From positions 3,658,001 through 3,722,000 of the forward strand of contig CBDCWO010000006.1 of NCBI GenBank assembly GCA_965223405.1: DNA of 64,000 bases. Direction: 5' to 3'. Below are positions 26,961 to 35,744 of this stretch, piece after piece. The notes beneath the pieces were generated by a model that did not search any database, had not been told where the DNA came from, and saw only the letters and a program-made list of their open reading frames with translations. A program made the translations under genes and the position numbers. Origin of the DNA: CBDCWO01 sp965223405 (GTDB taxonomy: Bacteria; Bacteroidota; Bacteroidia; Chitinophagales; Saprospiraceae). The first letter of the stretch is position 1; every line of letters begins with the position of its first letter.

Positions 26961-26962
26961 AT
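26943..26962 (+). promoter_or_regulatory. inverted repeat covering the HTCS start codon
   Basis: ATTTGAAT (26943-26950) and ATTCAAAT (26955-26962) are perfect complements around a 4-nt AATC loop. The first two bases of the ATG at 26961 lie in the right arm. In mRNA this could fold over the start codon and lower translation initiation; in DNA it could be an operator. Confidence 0.4.
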
Positions 26963-29900
26963 GAGCAAGTATCAAGTAGTCATATTATGGAACGCTGGCA
27001 TTCGAAGTTCAAGCTTTGTACTCACTTTCTCTTGGACCCGGATTGCCCTGCTGGTATTGTTTTTTTTACTTATTAATATTCCTCCTTTTCAATCCCAAGA
27101 ATTACAATTTTCAAATCCGCTGATTATCAACCACCGAGATGGTCTTCCCGGTGCAAGAATAACATCTTGTACAAAGGATCTTGATGGATTTATGTGGTTT
27201 GGTACAGAAAAAGGATTATACCGGTTTGATGGTTTCCTATTTAAACGATATGTGGCTATTCCTGGAGATTCCACGTCATTAACAAATAATTTTGTTACTG
27301 CCGTATTATTTGACTCTGTTAATAATAAATTATGGATAGGAACAAAAAAGGGATTAAATATTCTGGATTTGGATTTGGAGGTGATAACTCAACATTATCA
27401 TGATCCTGATGATCCACAATCCATTCCATCACCAGATGTGATTAATACTTTGTTCAGAGATATTGATGGAAATATTTGGATTGGATTTAGATTAGGATTA
27501 TCTCGATATAATCGGGAACTCGGGAATTTTCAAAAATTTTTTTTCCAAGAAAAAACACGAATAAAGGGAGAACTAGAATCTTTTAACCCTAAAATTGGTT
27601 CGATAAAGGCTATCGATCAACATGCAAGTTGTGATTCAATTTTATGGTTAGGAACCGGGTTTGGCCTATTAAAATTTAACAAATATAAAAACACTTTTCA
27701 GCACTATCATTACCAATCAGGTAACAGACTTTTGGATATCGGAAGAAATGCTATTGTCAAAATTGCGGTGGTCAATAATGAAAAGATCTATTTAGGCTCA
27801 TACAACAGAGGTTTGCTGGTTTTTGATATCCAAAAGCAAAGTTTTGAACACATCAGACTGTCGAACAACAAAAATTTATTAAGCAATGAAAAGGAAAATC
27901 GTTATAACATTGTCAAGTCTATGTTACTAAATGACAAAAATAATTTGTTGGTCAGTACAGAGCATGGATTGGTTGAAATCGATACACATGATGATAGCAT
28001 AAGTTGGGAAAAGGCCAATGAATTTAGAAACGGAAAATATTATGGTGCTAACTATATTGACGATAAAGATAGATTTTGGCACTTTAGACCTCAGGGCATC
28101 TATTGCTTTGACCCCATGAATGAACAATTTGTTAATTATCCAATTACCATTCCAGGTTCAGAGACCTGGTCCTCACAAAAAATTGTGAGTCATTCTTCTG
28201 GTCAATCTTTATACGTGAGCATAAGCGGCGGTAATGGCCTGTATCAGGTGAATCGCAAAACCAAGGAATGGACAGAAATTAGGCCCTTTGATAGGAACAC
28301 TTATAAATCAGGATTTCGAGGTAGAGGATTAACCTGGCTAAATGATAACAGGCTTCTGATTGTTGAGGAGAAAAAGTTGTATACCTTGTCTGAGGATCAT
28401 AAAAACTTGATTGACTTCCCCATACAGCCCAATCTCAAAGATGCCCGATATATGAGCAGTATACAGGATGTGTATGGGGATATTTGGATTGGAACCATGC
28501 ATGCAGGACTTATAAGGATAAATATCCATAAGCATTCGGTGAAGACCTATTACGAAGAGTTAGGTGGAATAAAAGATAGTAAACGAATTGAGTTGGTTAA
28601 CCTCTATGAAGATAGAAATCATAATATTTGGATCCAAAGTTCAATAGGCCTAAGTGTTTATGACCGAACACGAGATACTATTTTTAATTTTAAATTCAAT
28701 TCAGGGAAGGAAGAGATAAAATACACCGTAGGTCGGTTTGCAGAGACAGAAGCCGGTGATTTGATTGTAGGTAGTACTTCAATTTATGACAAGATCATTG
28801 GTGTAGTCGACCCGGATAATCCGGAGAAAGGGATTATTAGACGAATATCGATAAATGATGATTCACATCTGATTACAGCCGCTTTGACCAGAGACTTTTC
28901 AGGCAATCTTTGGTTTTTAGATAATCAAAAGTTAAAAAAACTGACTTTTCCGGAGCTAAAGATCACTTCTTTGGATGGATATGATGGAATAGCATATTAT
29001 GGAGTGGATCCCAGTATGGTACATTTCAATGATTTGGACTTGCTTCCAACCGGAGAAATGGCCCTCTCATATGGAAAAGGAAATGGGATTGGACTATTTA
29101 ACCCTGATCGTATTCGACGTAATCAGGAAATGGCCCATCCTTACCTCGTTTCCTTTAATGTCAATGGAAATAGGTATTCGTCAGATACCACTTTAATCAA
29201 ACTGAATTCGATCACACTTCCATTCAACGACAATCACTTCACTTTTAAATATTCTTCGGTTGGAATGACTCAAAGTTTTAAGAACGAGTTCAAATATAAA
29301 CTGGAAAATTATGATTTTGATTGGACCTACACCGGAAGAGAAAGGCGTTATGTTAGCTATGCAGGCCTAAGAGAGGGAACCTATATATTGAAAATTGCAG
29401 CTTCAAACAATGATCAAATTTGGAATGAAAATGCGCACCAATTGAAGATAATCATTTTGCCTCCCTGGTATAGGAGTAAATTGGCCTATTTGATGTATAT
29501 CTTAAGTTTTTTGAGTTTGGTGTTTACAATTTATTACTTTCTGAGGCGGAGATGGAAATTGAAAATGGCTCTTATATTAGAACAGCAGGAAGCATCACGC
29601 CTAAAGGAAATTGATACTTTTAAAACCAAGTTATATACGAATTTGACTCATGAATTTAGGACACCACTTACCATAATTTTAGGGATATCAGAACAAATCA
29701 AGAACCCGAATCTAAAAACCTTAATCAAGCGAAATAGTCAAAATTTACTTAACCTGATTAATCAGATGTTAGATCTCCAGAAGTTAGAGGTAGGGTCCAT
29801 TGAATTGAATATGAAATGCGGAAATATTATAGCTTATCTTAAGCATATTCTTGAGTCATTTCGATCACTGGCAGAATCCAAAAACATTACGCTGAATTTA

Positions 29901-31235
29901 GTCAGTGGGGAAGAAAAAATTATGATGGATTTTGATCCACATCGGATTACTCAAATCATTTCCAACTTACTTGCCAACGCTATAAAATTCACTCCCGAGC
30001 AGGGTAAAATATATGTACATGTCGGCATGAAAAAGATTACCGAACAGAATTCTCAACATTACAAAAATTTTCTTGAAATTAAAGTTAGAGATACTGGGAT
30101 AGGTATTCCACAAGAAAAACTGAATCAAGTATTTGAGCGCTTTTATCAAATTTCTTCAACCTCCGAGGGGAAAGTAGAAGGTGCTGGCATTGGTCTTGCC
30201 TTAACCAAGGAATTGGTTCAAGTGATGAATGGAGCCATAAGTGTGGAAAGTAATCCGGGTCAGGGAGCAGAGTTTAATGTCGTATTACCAATTACCAGAC
30301 TTAAACCTTTGCTGGAATTTAATGAGCATTACGATTTTGAAAAAACCAAAGTTTTTGTTCCAAATTCTGAGCAGATAAAGTGGCCCGAAGCTGAAAATCA
30401 GATTATTTCAGATGTTGATAAGAACGTTGTATTAGTCATTGATGACCACAGTGAAATACTGCTCTACCTGGTTGGTATCCTTAAAAAATCGTATAAGGTA
30501 ATTACCGCTAAGAATGGTTTGGAAGGTATAAACCTTGCCATTGACAAAGTACCTGATATAATTATTAGTGATGTCATGATGCCGGGAAAAGATGGCTACG
30601 AGTTGACTGAAATTCTAAAACAAGATCTTCGAACAAGCCATATACCGATTATCCTTTTGACGGCAAAAGCCGATGCAGCATCACGGTTGGAAGGAATTAG
30701 AAGAAGAGCTGATGTTTATCTAACCAAACCATTTGAAAAAGAAGAACTTTTACTTTCTATGAAAAACCTCTTGGAGTTAAGACAAAGACTAAGAGAATAT
30801 TATTTAGTACCAGTAACCGGTAGAAAGACTTTAATCGAGAATCTCGATAACTCAACAGATTTTTTACTATTCGAAAACACCCATTTAGAAAATAATTTTG
30901 TACAAAAGGTGAAAGACATTATTGAAAAGAACATTTGTAGCCATACGTTGGATGTAAGTTATATTTCAAAAAACTTAGCAGTAAGCCATTCCCAACTTTA
31001 TCGGAAGTTGAAAGCTTTGACGGGGATGTCAACTAATCGTTTTATTCGATGTGTTCGATTACAAAAGGCGAGCGAACTGCTTTTGGATACAGAAAATACC
31101 GTTAGTAATATAGCCTATAGCACCGGATTCAGTGATCCGGATTATTTCAGCCGATTATTTAAGAAAGAATATGAAGTGACACCGTCTCAATTTAGAAATG
31201 TGAGTAAAAAAGGTAGTTTTAAAAATTCCCAATAG
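26961..31235 (+). CDS. hybrid two-component system regulator (HTCS)
   Basis: The 1424-residue protein has the full HTCS layout. A signal or first membrane segment (about 28-43) leads to two seven-bladed propellers of Reg_prop repeats (~55-760; for example DGFMWFGTEKGLYRFDG, DGNIWIGFRLGLSRYN, NHNIWIQSSIGLSVYD). A Y_Y_Y domain (~765-835) and a membrane helix (~843-866) follow. The kinase has phospho-acceptor His897 in LTHEFRTPLT and a HATPase domain. The receiver has Asp1204 in IIISDVMMP, and an AraC-type HTH forms the C-terminus. HTCSs sense oligosaccharides in the periplasm and activate polysaccharide-utilisation loci. No SusC/SusD pair or glycanase cluster adjoins, so its targets are elsewhere or not a PUL. 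Confidence 0.95.
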   Translation: MSKYQVVILWNAGIRSSSFVLTFSWTRIALLVLFFLLINIPPFQSQELQFSNPLIINHRDGLPGARITSCTKDLDGFMWFGTEKGLYRFDGFLFKRYVAIPGDSTSLTNNFVTAVLFDSVNNKLWIGTKKGLNILDLDLEVITQHYHDPDDPQSIPSPDVINTLFRDIDGNIWIGFRLGLSRYNRELGNFQKFFFQEKTRIKGELESFNPKIGSIKAIDQHASCDSILWLGTGFGLLKFNKYKNTFQHYHYQSGNRLLDIGRNAIVKIAVVNNEKIYLGSYNRGLLVFDIQKQSFEHIRLSNNKNLLSNEKENRYNIVKSMLLNDKNNLLVSTEHGLVEIDTHDDSISWEKANEFRNGKYYGANYIDDKDRFWHFRPQGIYCFDPMNEQFVNYPITIPGSETWSSQKIVSHSSGQSLYVSISGGNGLYQVNRKTKEWTEIRPFDRNTYKSGFRGRGLTWLNDNRLLIVEEKKLYTLSEDHKNLIDFPIQPNLKDARYMSSIQDVYGDIWIGTMHAGLIRINIHKHSVKTYYEELGGIKDSKRIELVNLYEDRNHNIWIQSSIGLSVYDRTRDTIFNFKFNSGKEEIKYTVGRFAETEAGDLIVGSTSIYDKIIGVVDPDNPEKGIIRRISINDDSHLITAALTRDFSGNLWFLDNQKLKKLTFPELKITSLDGYDGIAYYGVDPSMVHFNDLDLLPTGEMALSYGKGNGIGLFNPDRIRRNQEMAHPYLVSFNVNGNRYSSDTTLIKLNSITLPFNDNHFTFKYSSVGMTQSFKNEFKYKLENYDFDWTYTGRERRYVSYAGLREGTYILKIAASNNDQIWNENAHQLKIIILPPWYRSKLAYLMYILSFLSLVFTIYYFLRRRWKLKMALILEQQEASRLKEIDTFKTKLYTNLTHEFRTPLTIILGISEQIKNPNLKTLIKRNSQNLLNLINQMLDLQKLEVGSIELNMKCGNIIAYLKHILESFRSLAESKNITLNLVSGEEKIMMDFDPHRITQIISNLLANAIKFTPEQGKIYVHVGMKKITEQNSQHYKNFLEIKVRDTGIGIPQEKLNQVFERFYQISSTSEGKVEGAGIGLALTKELVQVMNGAISVESNPGQGAEFNVVLPITRLKPLLEFNEHYDFEKTKVFVPNSEQIKWPEAENQIISDVDKNVVLVIDDHSEILLYLVGILKKSYKVITAKNGLEGINLAIDKVPDIIISDVMMPGKDGYELTEILKQDLRTSHIPIILLTAKADAASRLEGIRRRADVYLTKPFEKEELLLSMKNLLELRQRLREYYLVPVTGRKTLIENLDNSTDFLLFENTHLENNFVQKVKDIIEKNICSHTLDVSYISKNLAVSHSQLYRKLKALTGMSTNRFIRCVRLQKASELLLDTENTVSNIAYSTGFSDPDYFSRLFKKEYEVTPSQFRNVSKKGSFKNSQ

Positions 31236-31320
31236 TTTAACTTCCGAACTACAAACTTGTATCCGTATATTCTTTCTCAAAAAAAGTGCTATCTTAAAAG
31301 GAGAGAATAACCGATCACAC

Positions 31321-32124
31321 ATGAATACAAATCGAGTACAACAGGATTGGACTGAGACATTCTTTGATGTTCCTGATAGATTAATTATCGAGGAAAAGGG
31401 CCTGAAGATCAAAGTCAGGAATGAAAATGTGATTCTTCCTTTAATCAACGAGGAGGTAAGAGATAGTACCAGGCTACTTTTTCATAAGATCCTGGAACTG
31501 TTACCCCCTGAGGTGACGATTAAGATTGGGGTTTGTAAAATTCCACATCTTTTGCTGGAAATTCGCCACGATGGAATAAACCTCTCGCGGTATGGAGACT
31601 TGATATCAGGAGTCAAGGTTCCGGTAGAAATGCAAGCCATGAATAATCCGGAAGGAACTCGCTATTTAATTCCACTAAGCCTGCCGGTGTTTGAATCGAA
31701 TGCTAGCATAAAATCCAAGTTGGCTCTGGCACCTTATTATTCAGAGATCCGATCACGCATTACCAGGTATTGGGGTAATAAAAATGAATTTGCCATAGCT
31801 TTGGAAAAAGTACTACTCCAATATTATCGGGATGATAACTTTAATCTACACCAATGGTCAAGGTTGATGATGTTGAGCACTTCACAGTTGTTCCGTAAAA
31901 TTAAAGATTTGCATGGAGTCTCTCCCGGTAGATACCTAACCCGTTTTCGACTTGCTAAGGCAAAAGAAAAAATAAAAACCACCGATGAAACGTTAAGTGA
32001 GATCTCGTTTGATAGCGGATTCAAAAGCCTCAGTCATTTCAATAGAGCTTTTAAAAAACAATATGGAGTAAATCCTTCTCAGATGCGAAAGCATCTTAAA
32101 AAGAATCTCAAAATGCAATCCTGA
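31321..32124 (+). CDS. AraC-family transcriptional regulator
   Basis: The C-terminal ~100 of 267 residues are a two-helix-turn-helix AraC domain: LHQWSRLMMLSTSQLFRKIK, then LHGVSPGRYLTRFRLAKAKE, then EISFDSGFKSLSHFNRAFKK, ending GVNPSQMRK. The N-terminal ~160 residues have no recognised ligand-binding cupin motif (VRNENVILPLINEEVRDST... PPEVTIKIGV). The gene follows the HTCS by 85 bp and precedes a SnoaL-like gene by 77 bp on the same strand. It may be a second local regulator for the three NTF2-like genes, which is inference. Confidence 0.85.
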   Translation: MNTNRVQQDWTETFFDVPDRLIIEEKGLKIKVRNENVILPLINEEVRDSTRLLFHKILELLPPEVTIKIGVCKIPHLLLEIRHDGINLSRYGDLISGVKVPVEMQAMNNPEGTRYLIPLSLPVFESNASIKSKLALAPYYSEIRSRITRYWGNKNEFAIALEKVLLQYYRDDNFNLHQWSRLMMLSTSQLFRKIKDLHGVSPGRYLTRFRLAKAKEKIKTTDETLSEISFDSGFKSLSHFNRAFKKQYGVNPSQMRKHLKKNLKMQS

Positions 32125-32201
32125 GTCAAATTTTTGCAATTTTGAGTCTAACAGTTAGGATTTGATTCTATCTAAATTTGAGGTAATAAAATCGAATAAA
32201 A

Positions 32202-32585
32202 ATGAACTTATCCGTCAGCGACATTAAAAAATTTATCATCACTTATTTCAATGCTTTAAGTGGTACGGAAAAAACTTCTGAAATGTGTGATGCCTACATG
32301 ACAGACAACGTATTGAAAGAACATATCCTGTTTTTTGATACCATTTTTCCCGGGTATGAACTCTTTGCAGATGAGATAGTGGTAGAAGGTGATCGGGCTA
32401 CCGTACGAGCCAGAATAACCGGAAGCCATAAAGGGGAATTTAATGGCATACCTCCTACCAATAAAGAAGTAGAACTTCCTTTTGCGATTGGTTATACCAT
32501 TAAGGAGTCTAAAATCGTGGATCACTGGATGATAGCCGACCAGCTCTACTTGATGAAACAGTTGGGTGCCGAAGCCGAGGTTTGA
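32202..32585 (+). CDS. SnoaL-like (NTF2-fold) protein
   Basis: The 127-residue cytoplasmic protein resembles ester-cyclase/SnoaL-like members of the NTF2 superfamily. An N-terminal helix pair (DIKKFIITYFNAL... CDAYMTDNVLKEHILFFDTIFPGYEL) packs on a curved sheet with VEGDRATVRARITGSHKGEF, then the conserved GIPPTNKEVELPFAIGYTIKESKIVDHWMI. The final WMIADQLYLMKQLG matches the family's typical ending. No catalytic Asp/His pair can be assigned with confidence. It lies directly behind an AraC regulator and ahead of two secreted NTF2-like paralogues. Confidence 0.8.
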   Translation: MNLSVSDIKKFIITYFNALSGTEKTSEMCDAYMTDNVLKEHILFFDTIFPGYELFADEIVVEGDRATVRARITGSHKGEFNGIPPTNKEVELPFAIGYTIKESKIVDHWMIADQLYLMKQLGAEAEV

Positions 32586-32804
32586 GATGGAACTTCTAAA
32601 TAATTAGAAACGCCCAATGTTTGCAATCCTTGCATTCTACAAGGCAGAACAAATGAGGACATCTATACCAATTTATATTTGAATGTGTTTGATTATGCGA
32701 CTTTTTCAAACCACTGGTTAATCATTGATCCGGTAAGGTTGTTGCGTACTCCTAGCATTCAAAGTTGGTCTGCTATTATTTGTTATCAATAAAAACAACT
32801 TAAA

Positions 32805-33290
32805 ATGAGTGCGACATTAATCCATCGATATAGGCTATTCACTTCGACATTGATTCTATGTTTACTACTGACATCTCCCAATCTTAAAGCCCAACATGAG
32901 GTTCCTTTGGATCAATGGGTTCGAGATTATGTGGAGGATCTTTGCAAACCGGACTGGCGCAACCATATGGCTAAATTTGGCTGGGTCTCTAATTATGAAA
33001 GACATCAAGCTTTCAGAAATGCCTATCAGAACCTTGAGGCCAAAGTCATGCGAAGTGTTACTAATGGCAAGGAAGTTATGGCATGGCTTACCGTTTCCGC
33101 AATTTGGTCTGGTAACTTAAAAGGAGATATTCTGGAAAACGTTCCCATTGGAAAAAAAGTGGAGTGGGAGGAAGTCTGGTATTTAAATGTCATCGACGGA
33201 AAATTGGGTGGAAAATGGGACCTCATGCATGATAATCTTATGAAAATGAAAAGCACCGGAATTAAGTGTTTACCATCCACAATGGACTGA
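32805..33290 (+). CDS. secreted NTF2-like protein (paralogue 1)
   Basis: A signal peptide (FTSTLILCLLLTSPNLKAQ, cleaved near residue 29) precedes ~130 residues with an NTF2/SnoaL-like pattern. Helices VRDYVEDLCKPDWRNHMAKFG and YERHQAFRNAYQNL are followed by sheet strands VMAWLTVSAIWSG and VEWEEVWYLNVIDGKLGGKW. The terminal MHDNLMKMKSTGIKCLP closely resembles that of the next gene (NTMQRMKALGIKCYPE), so the two are paralogues. The function is unknown; the fold commonly binds small hydrophobic ligands. A terminator-like hairpin follows it, so the paralogues are transcribed separately. Confidence 0.65.
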   Translation: MSATLIHRYRLFTSTLILCLLLTSPNLKAQHEVPLDQWVRDYVEDLCKPDWRNHMAKFGWVSNYERHQAFRNAYQNLEAKVMRSVTNGKEVMAWLTVSAIWSGNLKGDILENVPIGKKVEWEEVWYLNVIDGKLGGKWDLMHDNLMKMKSTGIKCLPSTMD

Positions 33291-33446
33291 TTTCACCGGT
33301 TCTTGAATCCGGATTATGTGCGAGTTTTGATCAAAGACAAGAAAAAATGTTGGAGCTGGAAATCTGATTTCTACCTTTATGATATGGAAATTAATTGACT
33401 TGTTAATGGATCGATAAATATGAAGATCAAAATTAAAAAAGGCTTG

Positions 33447-33471
33447 AAATACTCATCAATGAGTATTTTTT
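33447..33471 (+). terminator. terminator after secreted NTF2-like gene
   Basis: AAATACTC (33447-33454) and GAGTATTT (33461-33468) form an 8-bp stem with a 6-nt loop, followed directly by more T residues. Confidence 0.65.
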
Positions 33472-33548
33472 AAGCACTGAATATCGCCTAAATTTGTTGG
33501 TAGTATATGCTGATTTTCTAAAAAGTCAACCAACAAAACTCAAGTAAC

Positions 33549-34052
33549 ATGTCAAAAATAATGTTCTTCATTCCGGTTTTAATGATTTCCTTAAGCCATC
33601 TCCAAATTTCAAAAAACGAGCAGATTACTCTAGATGTACCAAGATTAAATGAGGAATCAGGCGATACACGACAGTTTATTAAAACATTTATCGAAAAAGT
33701 CAATAGTTCAGACTGGGATACTAAAATTGGAGAGCACTTGAATAGCAATCCTGAAGAATTTATTCAAAGACACAAAGTATTTCGCAACGCCTTTACAAAA
33801 TATCATTTAACCGTTAAGCATTTGGTGGTTGAAGGCAACAAAGGAGTAATGTGGGGGAAAGTCAGTGCAGTACATAGTCGCGAATTTGACGGTATCGATA
33901 CCAAAGGACATCCAGCCACGCACAGACAAATATCCTGGGAAGAGGTTTGGTATTTTGAAGTAGAGGGCAATCGATTTGGCGAAAACTTTGATTTCATGTT
34001 AAATACGATGCAAAGAATGAAAGCCCTGGGCATTAAGTGTTATCCGGAATGA
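33549..34052 (+). CDS. secreted NTF2-like protein (paralogue 2)
   Basis: The 167-residue protein has a short hydrophobic leader (MFFIPVLMISLSHL) and then the same fold as the preceding paralogue: FIKTFIEKVNSSDWDTKIG, a HKVFRNAFTKYHLTVKHLVVEG segment, VMWGKVSAVHSREFDGID, SWEEVWYFEVEG and a closing RMKALGIKCYPE. The conserved motifs EEVWY and GIKC are shared by both copies. Local duplication is the simplest explanation. The gene converges on the minus-strand peptidase gene, 141 bp away, with no clear terminator between. Confidence 0.65.
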   Translation: MSKIMFFIPVLMISLSHLQISKNEQITLDVPRLNEESGDTRQFIKTFIEKVNSSDWDTKIGEHLNSNPEEFIQRHKVFRNAFTKYHLTVKHLVVEGNKGVMWGKVSAVHSREFDGIDTKGHPATHRQISWEEVWYFEVEGNRFGENFDFMLNTMQRMKALGIKCYPE

Positions 34053-34193
34053 TTTCAAGCGTTGTGATGCAGAGGTCTTTGGTGCTCCGTAGAGGATATA
34101 TTGAACGCATATGCGAAGTGAAGCATGCAAAAAGATAATCGATACTCACTGATGGGATATCAATATTATAAAGAGTAGTAAGAAAAACCCGGT

Positions 34194-35588
34194 TCACTTG
34201 CCCGAAAGCACCATGTCTTCCACTTCTCCAATTTCTTTAGGAATGGGAGGTCCTAATATTTTCTGGCCGTCATCTGTGATCAGAATGTTGTCTTCGATCC
34301 GGATTCCGCCAAAGTTCAGGTATTCTTCGATGCGGTGATAATTTAAGAATTCGCTGTGTTTACGATCCGCGGCCCATTGGGCAATGAGATCAGGTATAAA
34401 ATATATTCCCGGTTCCACGGTCAGCACAAATCCGGGTTCCAATTCTCTACCCAACCTTAACGCTTTTAACCCAAATTGAGGACTTCGCCGGACCGATTCG
34501 TTATATCCGACATAGTTTTCCCCGAGGTCTTCCATATCATGTACATCCAATCCCATCATGTGCCCTAAGCCATGGGGGAAAAATAAAGCATGGGCTCCAG
34601 CTTGCACGGAATCTTTAATATCTCCTTTCATCAATCCCAGATCCTGTAGTCCTTGGGTTAAGATTTCTGCAGCCTGCAGATGAACATCGCGATAAGCTAT
34701 GCCGGGTTTACACAACTGGATAGCCTGAACCTCAGCATCGAGCACGATTTGATAGATGTCTCTTTGGCGGGAGGAATATTTACCTCCTACCGGAGTTGTC
34801 CTAGTAATGTCTCCAGCGTAGTGCAGAGCCGATTCACTTCCAAAATCTCCAAGCAATAGATCTCCTTCTTTGAGTGTATTGACGTAATGATGATTGTGTA
34901 GTGTCTGGCCATTGATTGAGATGATATTCGTATAGGCCGGATATCCTCCGGCAGTCAAAGATATTTGAGTAACTGCCGCATTGATCTCTTGTTCGTGGTT
35001 CCCAGGTTGGCTCATTTTCATCATACATACATGCATATCTTTGCTGATGGAAACGGCTTTTTCGATTTCTTCAACCTCCGCCTCCGATTTGTGAATCCTT
35101 TGGTCGACGATAGCTTTTATCAGTGCTTCAGATACTCCGGCTTGTATCTGTTCTGTAGTTTTTTTTAACCAGGATTGTAGATGCAATATATGTAAGGACC
35201 GATAGGGTGGTAAATAGTGAATAATCCTTCCCTGGATATGAGCGGTATTGAGGTATTCTTCCAAGACGTTCCATGGTAACACTTTGTCCACACCGACTTG
35301 TGCACCTAACTCAGCGAGCTTTTGTTGAGGTCCCATCCAGACAATATCGTCAAGCGTGAAGTCATCGCCAAAAAGAAAATGCTTTCCGGTATCCACATCG
35401 ATTACTCCACACAAATTGGGTTTGTCCAGTCCAAAATAATATAAGAATGAACTGTCTTGTCGAAAAGGATACGCATTATCGTGATAATTTCGAGGGGATT
35501 CATGGTTTCCATGAAAGAGAAGAATGCCCTTGGAAAATTGGTATTGCAGTTGCTTTCTTCGATCTAAATAAGTTGCGGATGCAAACAT
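34194..35588 (-). CDS. pepP: Xaa-Pro aminopeptidase (M24B)
   Basis: The 464-residue protein has an AMP_N N-terminal domain (~1-140; FLYYFGLDKPNLCGVID) and an M24 pita-bread domain. The five metal ligands are visible: Asp248 (LLGDFGSES), Asp260 (YAGDITRT), His343 (HGLGHMMGLDVHD), Glu392 (TVEPGIYF) and Glu432 (IRIEDNIL). This predicts a dimanganese cytoplasmic enzyme removing N-terminal residues ahead of proline. It is transcribed away from the cytochrome c peroxidase gene, and the 156-bp spacer contains two FNR/CRP-like palindromes. No signal peptide is present. Confidence 0.94.
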   Translation of the reverse strand: MFASATYLDRRKQLQYQFSKGILLFHGNHESPRNYHDNAYPFRQDSSFLYYFGLDKPNLCGVIDVDTGKHFLFGDDFTLDDIVWMGPQQKLAELGAQVGVDKVLPWNVLEEYLNTAHIQGRIIHYLPPYRSLHILHLQSWLKKTTEQIQAGVSEALIKAIVDQRIHKSEAEVEEIEKAVSISKDMHVCMMKMSQPGNHEQEINAAVTQISLTAGGYPAYTNIISINGQTLHNHHYVNTLKEGDLLLGDFGSESALHYAGDITRTTPVGGKYSSRQRDIYQIVLDAEVQAIQLCKPGIAYRDVHLQAAEILTQGLQDLGLMKGDIKDSVQAGAHALFFPHGLGHMMGLDVHDMEDLGENYVGYNESVRRSPQFGLKALRLGRELEPGFVLTVEPGIYFIPDLIAQWAADRKHSEFLNYHRIEEYLNFGGIRIEDNILITDDGQKILGPPIPKEIGEVEDMVLSGK

Positions 35589-35657
35589 TTCTCATACTGT
35601 TTGTTGATGCTGAAAAGATAAAAGTATTCTGGTATTTTTTTCAATTTTAGCAAACAA

Positions 35658-35693
35658 ATGATCTAGATCATCGAAAATAATGATCTAGATCAG
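35658..35693. promoter_or_regulatory. pair of CRP/FNR-like palindromic operators
   Basis: ATGATCTAGATCAT (35658-35671) is a perfect palindrome and a second copy, ATGATCTAGATCAG (35680-35693), starts exactly 22 bp later, about two helical turns. Each contains TGAT-N4-ATCA, the core of FNR/CRP-family sites. They lie between the divergent aminopeptidase and di-haem peroxidase genes, 52 bp before the peroxidase start. Redox or oxygen control of the peroxidase is the natural reading but is inferred. Confidence 0.65.
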
Positions 35694-35744
35694 ACTGATT
35701 TTCTCTCTTGTAGTATACTTTTGATAGGTTATAATCTTTCATGA

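Noticed and set aside
26961..31235. Polysaccharide-utilisation locus
   Set aside because: No SusC/SusD-like genes or glycan-cleaving genes border the HTCS gene; the regulator alone does not make a PUL.
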